Notes: generated from the sequence alone by a model not told the origin. A DNA stretch of 64,000 nucleotides from Streptomyces hawaiiensis (GCF_004803895.1 NZ_CP021978.1:6634001-6698000); one strand, 5' to 3'. Shown: positions 19,189-29,070, counted from the first letter of the stretch. A program made the numbers and translations.

Positions 19189-21761
19189 CCGACGTACAGC
19201 AGGGGCGCGTGCTGCCCGTCACCGACCTGTCCCTGGTGGTGCTGGTCGGAGCCACCGGCTCCGGCAAGTCCACCTTCGCCCGTAGGCACTTCAAGCCCAC
19301 CGAGATCATCTCGTCCGACTTCTGCCGCGGTCTCGTCTCGGACGACGAGAACGACCAGAGCGCCACCAAGGACGCCTTCGACGTCCTGCACTACATCGCG
19401 GGCAAGCGCCTCGCGGCCGGCCGCCGCACGGTCGTGGACGCGACCAGCGTGCAGCCCGAGGCCCGCCGTCAGCTCATCGACCTGGCCAAACAGTACGACG
19501 TGCTGCCGATCGCGATCGTGCTCGACGTGCCCGAGGAGGTGTGCGCCGAGCGCAACGCCTCCCGCACCGACCGCGCCGACATGCCCCGCCGGGTCATCCA
19601 CCGCCACACCCGCGAACTGCGCCGCTCCCTCAGGCACCTGGAGCGCGAGGGCTTCCGCAAGGTGCACATCCTGCGCGGCGTCGACGAGGTCGAGCACACC
19701 ACGATCGTCACCGAGAAGCGCTTCAACGACCTGACCCACCTCACCGGCCCGTTCGACATCATCGGCGACATCCACGGCTGCGCCGCCGAACTGGAGGCGC
19801 TGCTGGCCAAGCTCGGCTACGTCGACGGGGTCCACCCGGAGGGCCGTACGGCCGTCTTCGTGGGCGACCTGGTCGACCGCGGCCCGGACAGCCCGGGCGT
19901 GCTGCGCCGTGTGATGGCGATGGTGAAGTCCGGCAACGCGCTGTGCGTGCCCGGCAACCACGAGAACAAGTACGGCCGTCACCTGCGCGGCCGCAAGGTC
20001 CAGCACACCCACGGCCTCGCCGAGACCATCGAGCAGATGGCGGGCGAGAGCGAGGAGTTCGTCGCCGAGGTACGGCAGTTCCTCGACGGCCTCGTCAGCC
20101 ACTACGTCCTCGACGGCGGCCGGCTCGTCGTCTGCCACGCCGGCCTGCCCGAGAAGTACCACGGCCGCACCTCCGGCCGGGTCCGCAGCCACGCCCTGTA
20201 CGGCGACACGACCGGGGAGACCGACGAGTTCGGCCTGCCCGTGCGCTACCCGTGGGCGGAGGACTACCGGGGCCGGGCCGCGGTCGTCTACGGCCACACC
20301 CCGGTGCCGGAGGCGACCTGGCTCAACAACACCATCTGCCTGGACACCGGCGCGGTCTTCGGCGGCAAGCTCACCGCGCTGCGCTGGCCGGAGCGCGAGC
20401 TGGCCGACGTACCCGCCGAGCGGGTCTGGTACGAGCCGGCGAAGCCGCTGCGCAGTGAGGCGCCCGGCGGGCACGACGGCCGTCCGCTGGACCTGGCCGA
20501 CGTACAGGGCCGCAGGGTGGTGGAGACCCGGCACCAGGGCCGCGTCTCGATCCGCGAGGAGAACGCGGCGGCCGCCCTGGAGGTCATGAGCCGCTTCGCG
20601 GTGGACCCCAGGCTGCTGCCGTACCTGCCGCCGACGATGGCCCCGACGGCCACGAGTCACATCGACGGCTACCTGGAGCACCCGGCCGAGGCCTTCGCGC
20701 AGTACGCGGCGGACGGTGTCGCGCGGGTCGTGTGCGAGGAGAAGCACATGGGCTCGCGGGCGGTGGCCCTGGTGTGCCGCGACGCCGAGGCGGCCCGCAA
20801 GCGCTTCGGCGTCGGGGGCACCTCCCGCTCGAGCGCAGCCGAGAGTGGGGGAGGACCCGGCGGTTCGCTCTACACCCGCACCGGCCGCCCCTTCCTCGAC
20901 GACGACGCCCTCACCGAGGAGATCCTCGACCGGGTGCGCACGGCGATCGGCGAGGCCGGCCTCTGGGAGGAGCTGGAGACGGACTGGCTGCTGCTGGACG
21001 CCGAGCTGATGCCCTGGTCGCTGAAGGCGTCCGGGCTGCTGCGCTCGCAGTACGCCGCCGTGGGCGCCGCGTCCGGAGCGGTGCTCCCACAGGCCCTGGG
21101 CGCCCTGCAGGGCGCGGCGGCGCGCGGTGTGGACGTGGCGGACCTGCTGTCGCGCACCGGCGAACGCGCCGCGGACGCGGCCGCGTTCACGCGGGCGTAC
21201 CGCCGCTACTGCTGGACCACCGACGGTTTGGACGGCGTCCGGCTGGCACCGTTCCAGATCCTCGCGGTCCAGGGGCGCAGCCTGGCCGGCCTGCCGCACG
21301 ACGAGCAGCTCGCCCTGCTCGACCGGCTCGTCGAGCACGACGGCAGTGGCCTGCTGCAGACCACCCGGCGGCTCTACGTCGACACCGCCGACGCGGAGTC
21401 GGTCCGCTCCGGCGTCGACTGGTGGCTGGAGATGACCGGCCGCGGCGGCGAGGGCATGGTCGTCAAGCCGGTCGGCGCGGTGGTCCGCGACGGCGAGGGC
21501 CGCCTGGTCCAGCCCGGCATCAAGTGCCGGGGCCGCGAGTACCTGCGGATCATCTACGGCCCGGAGTACACGCGCCCGGAGAACCTCGCCCGCCTGCGCT
21601 CGCGCTTCCTCAACCACAAGCGGTCCCTGGCGATCCGCGAGTACGCCCTGGGCCTGGAGGCCCTGGACCGGCTGGCCGAGGGCGAGCCGCTGTGGCGGGT
21701 CCACGAGGCGGTGTTCGGAGTGCTGGCGCTGGAGTCGGAGCCGGTCGACCCGAGGCTGTGA
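19185..21761 (+). CDS. pnkp: Pnkp, polynucleotide kinase-phosphatase-ligase for RNA repair
   Basis: 858 aa. Kinase domain with P-loop GATGSGKST (K28); calcineurin-like 2',3'-phosphatase from about residue 188 (GDIHG, GDLVDRG, GNHE motifs); C-terminal ligase/adenylyltransferase with the lysine motif EKHMG (K520). It heals 3'- and 5'-RNA ends and seals them in complex with Hen1. Odd feature: about 11 residues in the ligase domain (around 546-556, TSRSSAAESGG) come from an inserted 34-bp inverted-repeat element, in frame. Whether the ligase remains active is not visible. Confidence 0.95.
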   Translation: MTDVQQGRVLPVTDLSLVVLVGATGSGKSTFARRHFKPTEIISSDFCRGLVSDDENDQSATKDAFDVLHYIAGKRLAAGRRTVVDATSVQPEARRQLIDLAKQYDVLPIAIVLDVPEEVCAERNASRTDRADMPRRVIHRHTRELRRSLRHLEREGFRKVHILRGVDEVEHTTIVTEKRFNDLTHLTGPFDIIGDIHGCAAELEALLAKLGYVDGVHPEGRTAVFVGDLVDRGPDSPGVLRRVMAMVKSGNALCVPGNHENKYGRHLRGRKVQHTHGLAETIEQMAGESEEFVAEVRQFLDGLVSHYVLDGGRLVVCHAGLPEKYHGRTSGRVRSHALYGDTTGETDEFGLPVRYPWAEDYRGRAAVVYGHTPVPEATWLNNTICLDTGAVFGGKLTALRWPERELADVPAERVWYEPAKPLRSEAPGGHDGRPLDLADVQGRRVVETRHQGRVSIREENAAAALEVMSRFAVDPRLLPYLPPTMAPTATSHIDGYLEHPAEAFAQYAADGVARVVCEEKHMGSRAVALVCRDAEAARKRFGVGGTSRSSAAESGGGPGGSLYTRTGRPFLDDDALTEEILDRVRTAIGEAGLWEELETDWLLLDAELMPWSLKASGLLRSQYAAVGAASGAVLPQALGALQGAAARGVDVADLLSRTGERAADAAAFTRAYRRYCWTTDGLDGVRLAPFQILAVQGRSLAGLPHDEQLALLDRLVEHDGSGLLQTTRRLYVDTADAESVRSGVDWWLEMTGRGGEGMVVKPVGAVVRDGEGRLVQPGIKCRGREYLRIIYGPEYTRPENLARLRSRFLNHKRSLAIREYALGLEALDRLAEGEPLWRVHEAVFGVLALESEPVDPRL
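20821..20854. repeat. REP-like inverted-repeat insert inside pnkp
   Basis: 34 bp beginning CCTCCCGCTCGAGCG and ending GAGAGTGGGGGAGG, with complementary CCTCCC and GGGAGG ends. It resembles a small dispersed repeat that I recall from Streptomyces chromosomes. It lies in frame in the ligase domain, between the lysine motif and a TRTGRPF segment. Confidence 0.6.
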
Positions 21762-21919
21762 GCCGGGGGCCCACACGATTCCGGCCAGGCTTGTCCCGCC
21801 TGGGACGCTCCTGGCCGGACGTCGCCCTTCCGGTCCCATTCGTCCCTGGTTAACCGCTGGTTGCCGTGCTAACTTCGCTGGTCGGCCCAGACAGGTGAAC
21901 CGACTCAGGGGGAAAGTCG
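21762..21919. promoter_or_regulatory. Promoter region of the conflict-system operon
   Basis: 158 bp. It contains GTTAAC (21849-21854), then after 15 bases a TAACTT -10-like hexamer (21870-21875) in GCTAACTTCG context. A similar GTCAAC-N17-TAAGTT arrangement in GCTAAGTT context lies upstream of the hydrolase at 29107. Candidate promoter by eye only. Confidence 0.35.
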
Positions 21920-23437
21920 GTGCGGACAGGTACGGCGCCCGGCGAGTTCGGCGGCACATCCGGGCAGCAGCCGGGTTTCGAGCTGCTGTTACAGCTCACC
22001 GACGTCCTCTGCGAGCTGGGCTGCGTCGAGGACGCGCCGAGCCGGGTGCAGTTCGCCGGCCTCCTGGGCGGCCAGCTCCGCCGGCAGGTGGACATCCGCG
22101 GCGTCAAACTCCGCGAGGACGTGGTGAGTCTGGTGACCGCCGCGCTGAGCGTGGCGGGCGGGGAACACGTACTGGTCGGGGTGGTCCGCATCCTCGAGGG
22201 AGCCCCGGCCGGAGACGAACTCGACCGGCTGATCGCCCCTGCCCCCACCCTGGCCGGACCGCTGTCCAAGGACGACGAGAAGAGCGCACGCGTCGCGCTC
22301 TCCCGCGGCGACCTGCCCGCCGCACGATTACGGGACGGCCTGGCCGAGGAGCTCGCCGGCCTGGACCTCCCCGACGGACTCACCCCCGAGCAGCTGTTCG
22401 CACATCTCCTGGAATGGAACGTGCAGGAGGACGGCCTGCCGCCCGTGGTCCTGCTCCTCGACCACGCGGCCGCTCTTGCCGGGACCGTCGAGCACCGCCT
22501 CGCGCTGACCGGCTGGGTCGATGACTGGACCGGACGCGCGGGCCTGACCGCGCAGTTGGGCAGACGCCGGGACAGACGCGCGGCGGTGGTGTGGTCGCCC
22601 GACATCCCCCGCACCCTCGTCGTGGCCGTCGAACCGGCCCGGGACGGCAGCACGGACGTGGTCGTGCGGACCTGGACCAACGCGACCCCGGGGCGCTGGG
22701 ACCCGCGCCCCGGCGAGCCGGACACGATCCCCCTGGACGACCTCGGCCGCGCGGTGGACGAGGCGCTCCGGCACGGCACCCAACTCTGGCTGGTGCCGCG
22801 CGAACCGGATGCGGGCGGACGCCAGGAGCCGCCCGCGTACATAGAGTTCATCCTTCCGTACGATCTGATGAACCACGATGTGGCGGGGTTGACGTTCGCC
22901 ATAGGCGACGGTGAGCCCACTCCGCTCAGCCTGCGGTACGGGGTGCATCTACGCAGCCTGGAACGCATGCGTACGGACAACGCCGTGGTCCGGCAGCAGT
23001 GGCTGCGGCGTTGGGCGGCGCTGAAGCAGCACGGGATCACGGTGCACGCCTGGCGGGAAGCGGACGCCCGGCGGCTGCGCGCGTGGCAGATCGCGCTCGC
23101 CGGGGAATCCAGAAGGACGGCAGTGCTGTTGGACGCGCCGACCGGGGCACCGGCTCTGGAGGCACTCAAAGCGGCGATCGCGGAGGGGGTCGGGCTGGCC
23201 GTCTGGGACCGCAGAGGTGTGTTCAAAGAGGAGAGGCGCGAGGTGGTGACCGCGGTCTTCGCCGCCGTCACGCTGCCCGTCCAGCTTCCTTCCGTCATTC
23301 ACCGCATGCGTCTGAACGCCGAGAGCGGCGCGGAGGACGCGGTCCAGTATCTGGCCCGGAACGTCGGATTCCTGTGGGACGACCCCACACGTGTCGTCGA
23401 CCTCCAGGCCACCGACCCCGGCGATCTCGCCAGCTGA
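21920..23437 (+). CDS. VMAP-like conflict-system protein with N-terminal effector-associated domain
   Basis: 505 aa, GTG start with AGGGGGA six bases upstream. Residues about 20-105 form a small helical module with a REDVVSLVTAAL pattern, like the effector-associated domains (EADs) of actinobacterial conflict systems. The remainder, with YIEFILPYDLMNHDV (about 310) and a final cluster of beta strands and helices, resembles the VMAP-C region of vWA-MoxR-associated proteins. VMAP proteins relay signals within NTP-dependent immunity or death systems. Its C-terminal neighbour 16 bp on is the AAA ATPase of the set. Domain names rest on pattern memory; no catalytic site is visible. Confidence 0.7.
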   Translation: MRTGTAPGEFGGTSGQQPGFELLLQLTDVLCELGCVEDAPSRVQFAGLLGGQLRRQVDIRGVKLREDVVSLVTAALSVAGGEHVLVGVVRILEGAPAGDELDRLIAPAPTLAGPLSKDDEKSARVALSRGDLPAARLRDGLAEELAGLDLPDGLTPEQLFAHLLEWNVQEDGLPPVVLLLDHAAALAGTVEHRLALTGWVDDWTGRAGLTAQLGRRRDRRAAVVWSPDIPRTLVVAVEPARDGSTDVVVRTWTNATPGRWDPRPGEPDTIPLDDLGRAVDEALRHGTQLWLVPREPDAGGRQEPPAYIEFILPYDLMNHDVAGLTFAIGDGEPTPLSLRYGVHLRSLERMRTDNAVVRQQWLRRWAALKQHGITVHAWREADARRLRAWQIALAGESRRTAVLLDAPTGAPALEALKAAIAEGVGLAVWDRRGVFKEERREVVTAVFAAVTLPVQLPSVIHRMRLNAESGAEDAVQYLARNVGFLWDDPTRVVDLQATDPGDLAS

Positions 23438-23453
23438 GCTAGGAGGCTTCGGC

Positions 23454-24545
23454 ATGAGCGCACAGGAACGGACGGCCGCGGACGACTGGCGGGTCTTCCA
23501 CGCCACCGGACGCCCGCAGGGCACCCCGCCCGTGCTGCCCGACCCGCCGCCCTGGCGGAGGTTCCGTGGCGGTCCGGTCCAGGCCCCGCCCCCGGACGAC
23601 GCCGAGGCGGCACTGCGCCGGCTGGGCCCCGGCGGCCTCACCCCGCAGCTCGACGAGGAGCAGATAGAGACGGTCAACGCCGCCCTGCTGCTGCGCCGCC
23701 CGCTGCTGATCACCGGCCCTCCGGGCGTCGGCAAGTCGACGCTCGCCTACCTGATCTCGCGTGAGCTGGGGCTCGGCCGGGTACTCGAATGGAACGTGGT
23801 GAGCCGGACCAGCCTGCGGGACGGCTTGTACGTCCACGACGCCATGGGCCGTGCCCAGGCCATCGCCGCCTGGCAGGCCGGACTGCGGGACACGGCGCGG
23901 GCGGAGCCGGTGTTCGAAGACGACGAACAGAGCGTCAACTCCTCGGCCACGTCAAAGGATCGTCAACTTGCGCCGGTTATAGGCGAGTTCATTACACTGG
24001 GGCCCCTCGGTACCGCCCTGCTGCCCTACGACCGGCCCCGGGTGCTGCTCGTCGACGAACTCGACAAGAGCGACATCGACCTGCCGAACGACCTGTTGCA
24101 CGTTCTGGAGAATGGAAGTTATGAGGTTCCGGAGCTGGTGCGCGACGCCGCCGACGCGGCGAGCGTGCACACCAGCGACCCGGGGAGCCGGGCGGTGGTG
24201 CGCAACGGACGGGTCGAGTGCCGGGAGTTCCCGGTCGTGGTGATCACCAGCAACGGGGAGCGGGAATTCCCCGCCGCCTTCCGTCGTCGCTGCCTGCCGA
24301 TGGAGATGCACACCCCCACCCGGGAGCAACTACTGGCCATGGTGGAGGGCCATCTCGGGCTCCGGCCGCAAGGCACCGAAGACCTCGTCGACCTGTTCGT
24401 TCAGCGGGTCCAGGCGGGCGGAGTCCACTCCCTCGACCAGTTGCTCAACGCTGTCCAGATGACTACTGCGGGTGGTTTTCAGGCTGACGGTGACGGGCGT
24501 AAGCTCGTCGAACTGCTGCTCCGCGACCTCGCGAAGGGCCGCTGA
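23454..24545 (+). CDS. MoxR-type AAA ATPase of the conflict system
   Basis: 363 aa; the ATG at 23454 is fixed by AGGAGG seven bases upstream. Walker A GPPGVGKST (88-96), Walker B VLLVDELDKSD (about 198-208) and a sensor-like VVVITSNGEREFP follow the MoxR/AAA_5 pattern; the C-terminal half has the lid helices. A patch near residues 150-180 (EDDEQSVNSSATSKDR) has lower GC than its surroundings. The ATPase is the motor expected between a VMAP partner and a vWA partner. Its stop overlaps the next start by one base (TGATG). Confidence 0.85.
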   Translation: MSAQERTAADDWRVFHATGRPQGTPPVLPDPPPWRRFRGGPVQAPPPDDAEAALRRLGPGGLTPQLDEEQIETVNAALLLRRPLLITGPPGVGKSTLAYLISRELGLGRVLEWNVVSRTSLRDGLYVHDAMGRAQAIAAWQAGLRDTARAEPVFEDDEQSVNSSATSKDRQLAPVIGEFITLGPLGTALLPYDRPRVLLVDELDKSDIDLPNDLLHVLENGSYEVPELVRDAADAASVHTSDPGSRAVVRNGRVECREFPVVVITSNGEREFPAAFRRRCLPMEMHTPTREQLLAMVEGHLGLRPQGTEDLVDLFVQRVQAGGVHSLDQLLNAVQMTTAGGFQADGDGRKLVELLLRDLAKGR

Positions 24546-27500
24546 TGACCCGGGAGCGCGCATCCGGACCCGGCGACGGGGATCCCGCATCGGGATCGTC
24601 GCCGCCTCCTTCGGTGTACCCCGAGCCGCCCGCGGGCGAGCGCGGGGACCGGGGCCCGGCCGCTCCCGACCACTTCGTACCGCGCTGGCAGGAGTTCGCC
24701 GACGCGGTATGGCTCGCCGCGCACTGGAGCCGGTACGGCCGTCCCGGCGGCGCGGCCCAGGAGGCCCCGGTCCCGGAAGCGGACACCGCGGGCCCGCAGG
24801 ACGCCGAGACCGAACGACTGTCCCGGCCCGCCGCCGACGACGACGCACTCCCCGGCCCGCCCGCGGCCGACGCCGAGGACGCTTTCCCCGAGCCCCCGCC
24901 GGCCGGCCGCACCCCCGCCTCGATCCCCCTCGCCGACCGGGCTGTCTCCCGGGCCGCCGGCCGCTTCTCACCCCACCCCGAAGGCCGCTTCACTCTGCAC
25001 CTCGGGCCGCCGCTGCTGCCCCGGGCCGAACCCGACCCGTCCGGCCCCGGCCGCGTCACGGCCCTGCTCGCGCGAGCCCTGCACCACCTGGCCCGCCGCA
25101 TCCCGTCCCGCAGCAGCCTGGAGCTGGACGAGGAGACCACCGCCGAACAGGGCCTCGCCGACGGGCTGTGGATGCCGTTCCTGCGGCCCGCCCGGGTCTC
25201 CGCCTTCGACCTGGTGCTGCTGCTCGACGACGCGCCCACGATGCGGATCTGGGAGCAGAGCGCCGCACGCCTCGCCCGCGCCGCCGAGCACAGCGGCGCC
25301 TTCCGGAGCGTGCGCACGATCCGGGCGACCGTGCCGCGCACCGGCACCGCCACCCTGCGCTGGCCCACGGGCCGGGCCGTCGCCGACCCGGCCGAACTGC
25401 TCGACGGCCGGGGCAGCCGGATCTTCCTCGTCGTCACCGACGGACTCGCCCACGGCTGGGCCGCCACCGCCGCCGACGAACTCCTCGGCCGCCTCGCCCA
25501 CGCCGGCCCCACCGCTCTCGTCCACCTGCTGCCGCCGCACTTGCGCCACCGGTCCTCGCTCTACCCCTACCCGGCCGTCCTGGAGGCCGGAGGCTTCGGA
25601 GCGCCCAACGACGGCCTCGGGCACTGGGCGCCGCCCGGCGGCCCCGACCCGATGCGGCCGCTGCCCGAGGCGGGCGACGGCTCCGTCGCCGTCCCGGTGC
25701 TCTCCCTGAAGCCCGCCTCCCTCGCCGCCTGGTCCGATCTGGTCACCGGCGGGCGCGGCGTACGGCGGTCGCTGCCCGTGGTGCTGGCGGGGGCCCTGAG
25801 CAAGGGCGCCCCCGCCCCCGGTCTGCGCGCTCCGCGCCTCCCCCGTGCCGCCACCGCCGCCGTACGGCGCTTCTTCAGTCTCGCCACCCCCTCCGCCCGT
25901 CGGCTCGCGACCCAACTGGCCGCCATCCCCTTCGACTTCGACCTTGTCGAGCAGCTGCGCAGGCGGGTCATGCCGGAGACCGGCCCCGACCACCTCGCCG
26001 AGATCCTCATGGGCGGGCTGATCGATTGGGAGGGCGGAGAGCAGGGGCGCCCCGAGTTCGCCGAGGGTGTCCGCGAAGCGCTGCTCGCGACCACCACCCG
26101 CAGCCAACTCGCACGCACGGTCAGCGTGGTGGGCGAGCTGCCCGCCGCGGGCGAGCGGGGCGTCGCCCTGCGCGCCGCCCTGCACGACCCGCTGCGCACC
26201 AGGCTGCCCGACCCGGCCGAACCCGGCTGGGCGCGCAGCGAACTGGCCGTGATGCGAGCCCTGTCGGGCCCCTACTCCGAGCGGGCCAAACGCATCGAAC
26301 CGAACCTGTCCAGGCACGCGCCCGCCGCGGCCGTACAGGGGGAGAGCACCGCGTCCGCACATCCACCCCCACAGGTGAATAACCCGGGCGACACGACTCC
26401 ATCCAGCCCAGCGGACACTAACCCGAATTCGGAAATGTCCGATCTGACGGGAGAATCCGTGCCGTCTTCGACGGCCGGCGCGCACCGACAAGAGACCCCG
26501 GAGGCAGAGCCGCTCATGCAGAGCACCACGACCGCAACGCCGGCCCTACTGGTGAACGTCCCCATGCGTAACACCTCGTTCGTCGGCCGTCAGGCGCTGC
26601 TGAGGGCCGTGGAGGAGCAGCTCGCCGCCCAGGACACCGCGGCCGTGCTACCCAACGCCCTGCACGGCCTCGGTGGTGTCGGCAAGTCCCAGCTGGCGCT
26701 GGAGTACATCTACACCCACCCGCGCGAGTACCGGATCATCTGCTGGATCCCCGCCGAGCGCGAGAGCCTCATCCTGGCCGCGCTGTCCTCCCTCGCCTCC
26801 CAGCTGGGCGTCGCCCCGGCCGGCCAGGACAGCCTGGGCGCCGCCGCGGCCAACACCGCCGTGCCCGCCGTGCTGGAGGCGCTGCGCACCGGGACGCCGT
26901 ACGACAACTGGCTGCTGGTCTTCGACAACGCCGAGGACATCGAGGCGGTGCGCGGCTACTTCCCGCACAACGGGCCGGGCAAGGTCATCGTCACCTCCCG
27001 GAACCGGGGCTGGGAACGGGTGGCCACCTCGCTGCCGGTGAACGTCTTCGAGCGCGACGAGTCCATCGAACTGCTCCAGAAGCGCGCCAAGGACCTGCCC
27101 CGGGAGGACGCCGACCGGCTCGCCGAAGCGCTCGGCGACCTGCCGCTCGCCGTGGAGCAGGCGGGCGCCTGGCTCGGTGTCACGGGCATGGAGGTCGACG
27201 AGTACCTCGAACTGCTCGCCCAGCGCAGCCCGGAGATCCTCGAGATCGAGCAGAGCCCCGACTACCCGGTCTCCGTCGCCGCCGCCTGGGACATCTCCCT
27301 GGAGCGCATCAGGGAGAACAATCCGGGCGCCCGGCAGCTGCTCGACATCTGCGCCAGCATGGCCCCCGAGCCGATTCCGCGCTCGATCCTGCGCAGCAGC
27401 CGGGGCGTCAACATCACGCCGCAGGTCGACCCGATGCTGCGCGAGCCGATCAAACTGAACCGGGCCATCCGCGACCTCAGCCAGTTCTCCCTGATCAAGG

Positions 27501-29038
27501 TCGACCCGCGTGCGGGCACCCTGCAGATGCACCGGCTCCTCCAGACCGTGCTCCTCGCCAAGCTGAGCGAGGAGGAACGCGAGAGGATGCGGGACGCCGC
27601 CCACCAGCTGCTGTCCGCCGCCAACCGCGGCCCCTTCGGCTCCTCCCAGGAGTGGCGCGACTACCAGGCGCTGCTGCCCCACGTCCTCGCCTCCCAGGCC
27701 GTGACCAGCACCGACCCCTATGTGCGTGACCTGGTCTACGACACCATGTGGTTCCTCTACTACTGGGGCGACCACGAGAACGCAGCGGCCTTCGGCCGGC
27801 AGGCGTGGAGCGCGTGGCTCGCCGCCTCGGGCGAGGACGACATCTATGTCATCCGGATGACCAAGGGCTTCGCCTTCCTGCTGCGCCAGGTGGGCCAGAT
27901 CGCCGAGTCGATCCCGCTCACCGAGAAGGCGCTGGAGGTCTCCCGCCGGGTGCAGGTCGAGCCCGAGGAACTCATCGACTCCCTGTGCGAGATGTCCGAC
28001 GCCCGCCGGTACCAGGGCCGCTTCCAGGAGGCGCGGGACCTGGGCAAGGAGGCCACCGAACTGGCCCGGTCGCTCTTCGGTCCCGACGACCCGGCCACCC
28101 TGCGGGGCAGCCACAGCTGGGGCGTCGACCTGAGACTGTGCGGGGAGTTCAGGGAAGCACTGCCGCTCGACCAGGAGACAGCCCGCCAGCGTGACACGCT
28201 GTTCGGTGAGATGAGCTTCTTCACGCTCAACACCCTGCACTGCGTCGGCATCGACATGCGCGAGGCGGGCCGGTACCCCAAGGCGCGCGAATGGCAGGAG
28301 GACGTCTACCGCCGGGCGCTCAGCGCCCTCGGCGAGAAGCACCCCCTGACCTTGCGCATCGCCCGTGACCTCGGAGTCTGCCGCCGCCGGGACGGAGACC
28401 TCGCAGAAGGCGCCAAGCTCGCCGAGGAGACCCTGCGCAACTTCAAGTCCCGCTACGGCGACGAGCATCTCGACTCACTGACCACGGCGACCAACGTCCT
28501 TGTCGACCGGCGGCTGGCCGGGGACCTGGACGGCTCGTACCGGCTCGCGCAGTCCACCGTGGCCCGGCTGGTGCGGCGCATCGGCGAGAACCACGCCCAC
28601 ACCCTGGTGACCAGGGCGAACCTGGCCGCCACCGAGCGGGCCCTGGGCGCCCTGGACACCGCGCAGGAGCTGGAGGACGACGTGGTGCGGCGGCTGAGCG
28701 ACACGGTCGGAGCGCAGCACGTCATCACCCTCACCGTCGGCATCGGCCAGGCCAACACCGCCTATGCCCGGCTCGACTTCGAGCGGGCGCACGCGATCGA
28801 CTCCGCCAACCTGCCGCTGCTGACCGAGGTGGCGGGCGAGGACCACCCGCTCACCCTCTCCTGCACCTCCAACCTCGCCCTCGATCTGCGGGGCCTCGGG
28901 CGCGGTGAGGAGGCGGACGTGCTTCAGCGCAAGGCGGTGGAGGGCTTCGCCGCAGTGCTGCGCACCGACCACCCCTGGCTCCAGGCCGCCCGCCAGCGCC
29001 GCCGCATCGAGTGCGACATCGCTCCCATGCCCATGTGA
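24545..29038 (+). CDS. Giant vWA-like (SAV_2336-type) + NB-ARC STAND + TPR protein, FxsT-like
   Basis: 1497 aa. Residues about 130-560 resemble the SAV_2336 N-terminal/vWA-like module (FDLVLLLDDAPTM strand and metal site-like loop). After a Ser/Thr/Pro-rich, lower-GC linker (about 600-660) comes an NB-ARC ATPase: FVGRQ near 680, P-loop GLGGVGKS (708-715), LLVFDN Walker B (about 790) and a GDLPLAVEQAGAWL helix. From about 1000 to the end are tetratricopeptide repeats. The NB-ARC-TPR half is like FxSxx-COOH-system TPR proteins (FxsT). It is the third partner (vWA role) and sensor of the conflict system. An in-frame ATG at 26517 with GGAGG 11 bases upstream could give a short form starting at the NB-ARC part. 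Confidence 0.85.
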   Translation: MTRERASGPGDGDPASGSSPPPSVYPEPPAGERGDRGPAAPDHFVPRWQEFADAVWLAAHWSRYGRPGGAAQEAPVPEADTAGPQDAETERLSRPAADDDALPGPPAADAEDAFPEPPPAGRTPASIPLADRAVSRAAGRFSPHPEGRFTLHLGPPLLPRAEPDPSGPGRVTALLARALHHLARRIPSRSSLELDEETTAEQGLADGLWMPFLRPARVSAFDLVLLLDDAPTMRIWEQSAARLARAAEHSGAFRSVRTIRATVPRTGTATLRWPTGRAVADPAELLDGRGSRIFLVVTDGLAHGWAATAADELLGRLAHAGPTALVHLLPPHLRHRSSLYPYPAVLEAGGFGAPNDGLGHWAPPGGPDPMRPLPEAGDGSVAVPVLSLKPASLAAWSDLVTGGRGVRRSLPVVLAGALSKGAPAPGLRAPRLPRAATAAVRRFFSLATPSARRLATQLAAIPFDFDLVEQLRRRVMPETGPDHLAEILMGGLIDWEGGEQGRPEFAEGVREALLATTTRSQLARTVSVVGELPAAGERGVALRAALHDPLRTRLPDPAEPGWARSELAVMRALSGPYSERAKRIEPNLSRHAPAAAVQGESTASAHPPPQVNNPGDTTPSSPADTNPNSEMSDLTGESVPSSTAGAHRQETPEAEPLMQSTTTATPALLVNVPMRNTSFVGRQALLRAVEEQLAAQDTAAVLPNALHGLGGVGKSQLALEYIYTHPREYRIICWIPAERESLILAALSSLASQLGVAPAGQDSLGAAAANTAVPAVLEALRTGTPYDNWLLVFDNAEDIEAVRGYFPHNGPGKVIVTSRNRGWERVATSLPVNVFERDESIELLQKRAKDLPREDADRLAEALGDLPLAVEQAGAWLGVTGMEVDEYLELLAQRSPEILEIEQSPDYPVSVAAAWDISLERIRENNPGARQLLDICASMAPEPIPRSILRSSRGVNITPQVDPMLREPIKLNRAIRDLSQFSLIKVDPRAGTLQMHRLLQTVLLAKLSEEERERMRDAAHQLLSAANRGPFGSSQEWRDYQALLPHVLASQAVTSTDPYVRDLVYDTMWFLYYWGDHENAAAFGRQAWSAWLAASGEDDIYVIRMTKGFAFLLRQVGQIAESIPLTEKALEVSRRVQVEPEELIDSLCEMSDARRYQGRFQEARDLGKEATELARSLFGPDDPATLRGSHSWGVDLRLCGEFREALPLDQETARQRDTLFGEMSFFTLNTLHCVGIDMREAGRYPKAREWQEDVYRRALSALGEKHPLTLRIARDLGVCRRRDGDLAEGAKLAEETLRNFKSRYGDEHLDSLTTATNVLVDRRLAGDLDGSYRLAQSTVARLVRRIGENHAHTLVTRANLAATERALGALDTAQELEDDVVRRLSDTVGAQHVITLTVGIGQANTAYARLDFERAHAIDSANLPLLTEVAGEDHPLTLSCTSNLALDLRGLGRGEEADVLQRKAVEGFAAVLRTDHPWLQAARQRRRIECDIAPMPM

Positions 29039-29070
29039 CGGCCGTCAACTCCCCAAGCGCTACTGCTAAG

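Noticed and set aside
19080-21959. 959-aa minus-strand ORF opposite pnkp
   Set aside because: Shadow of the real gene; compositionally biased.
24545-26516. Stand-alone vWA gene ending before 26.5 kb
   Set aside because: The frame is open across the linker with no stop or frameshift into the NB-ARC part, so one fused protein is the simplest reading.
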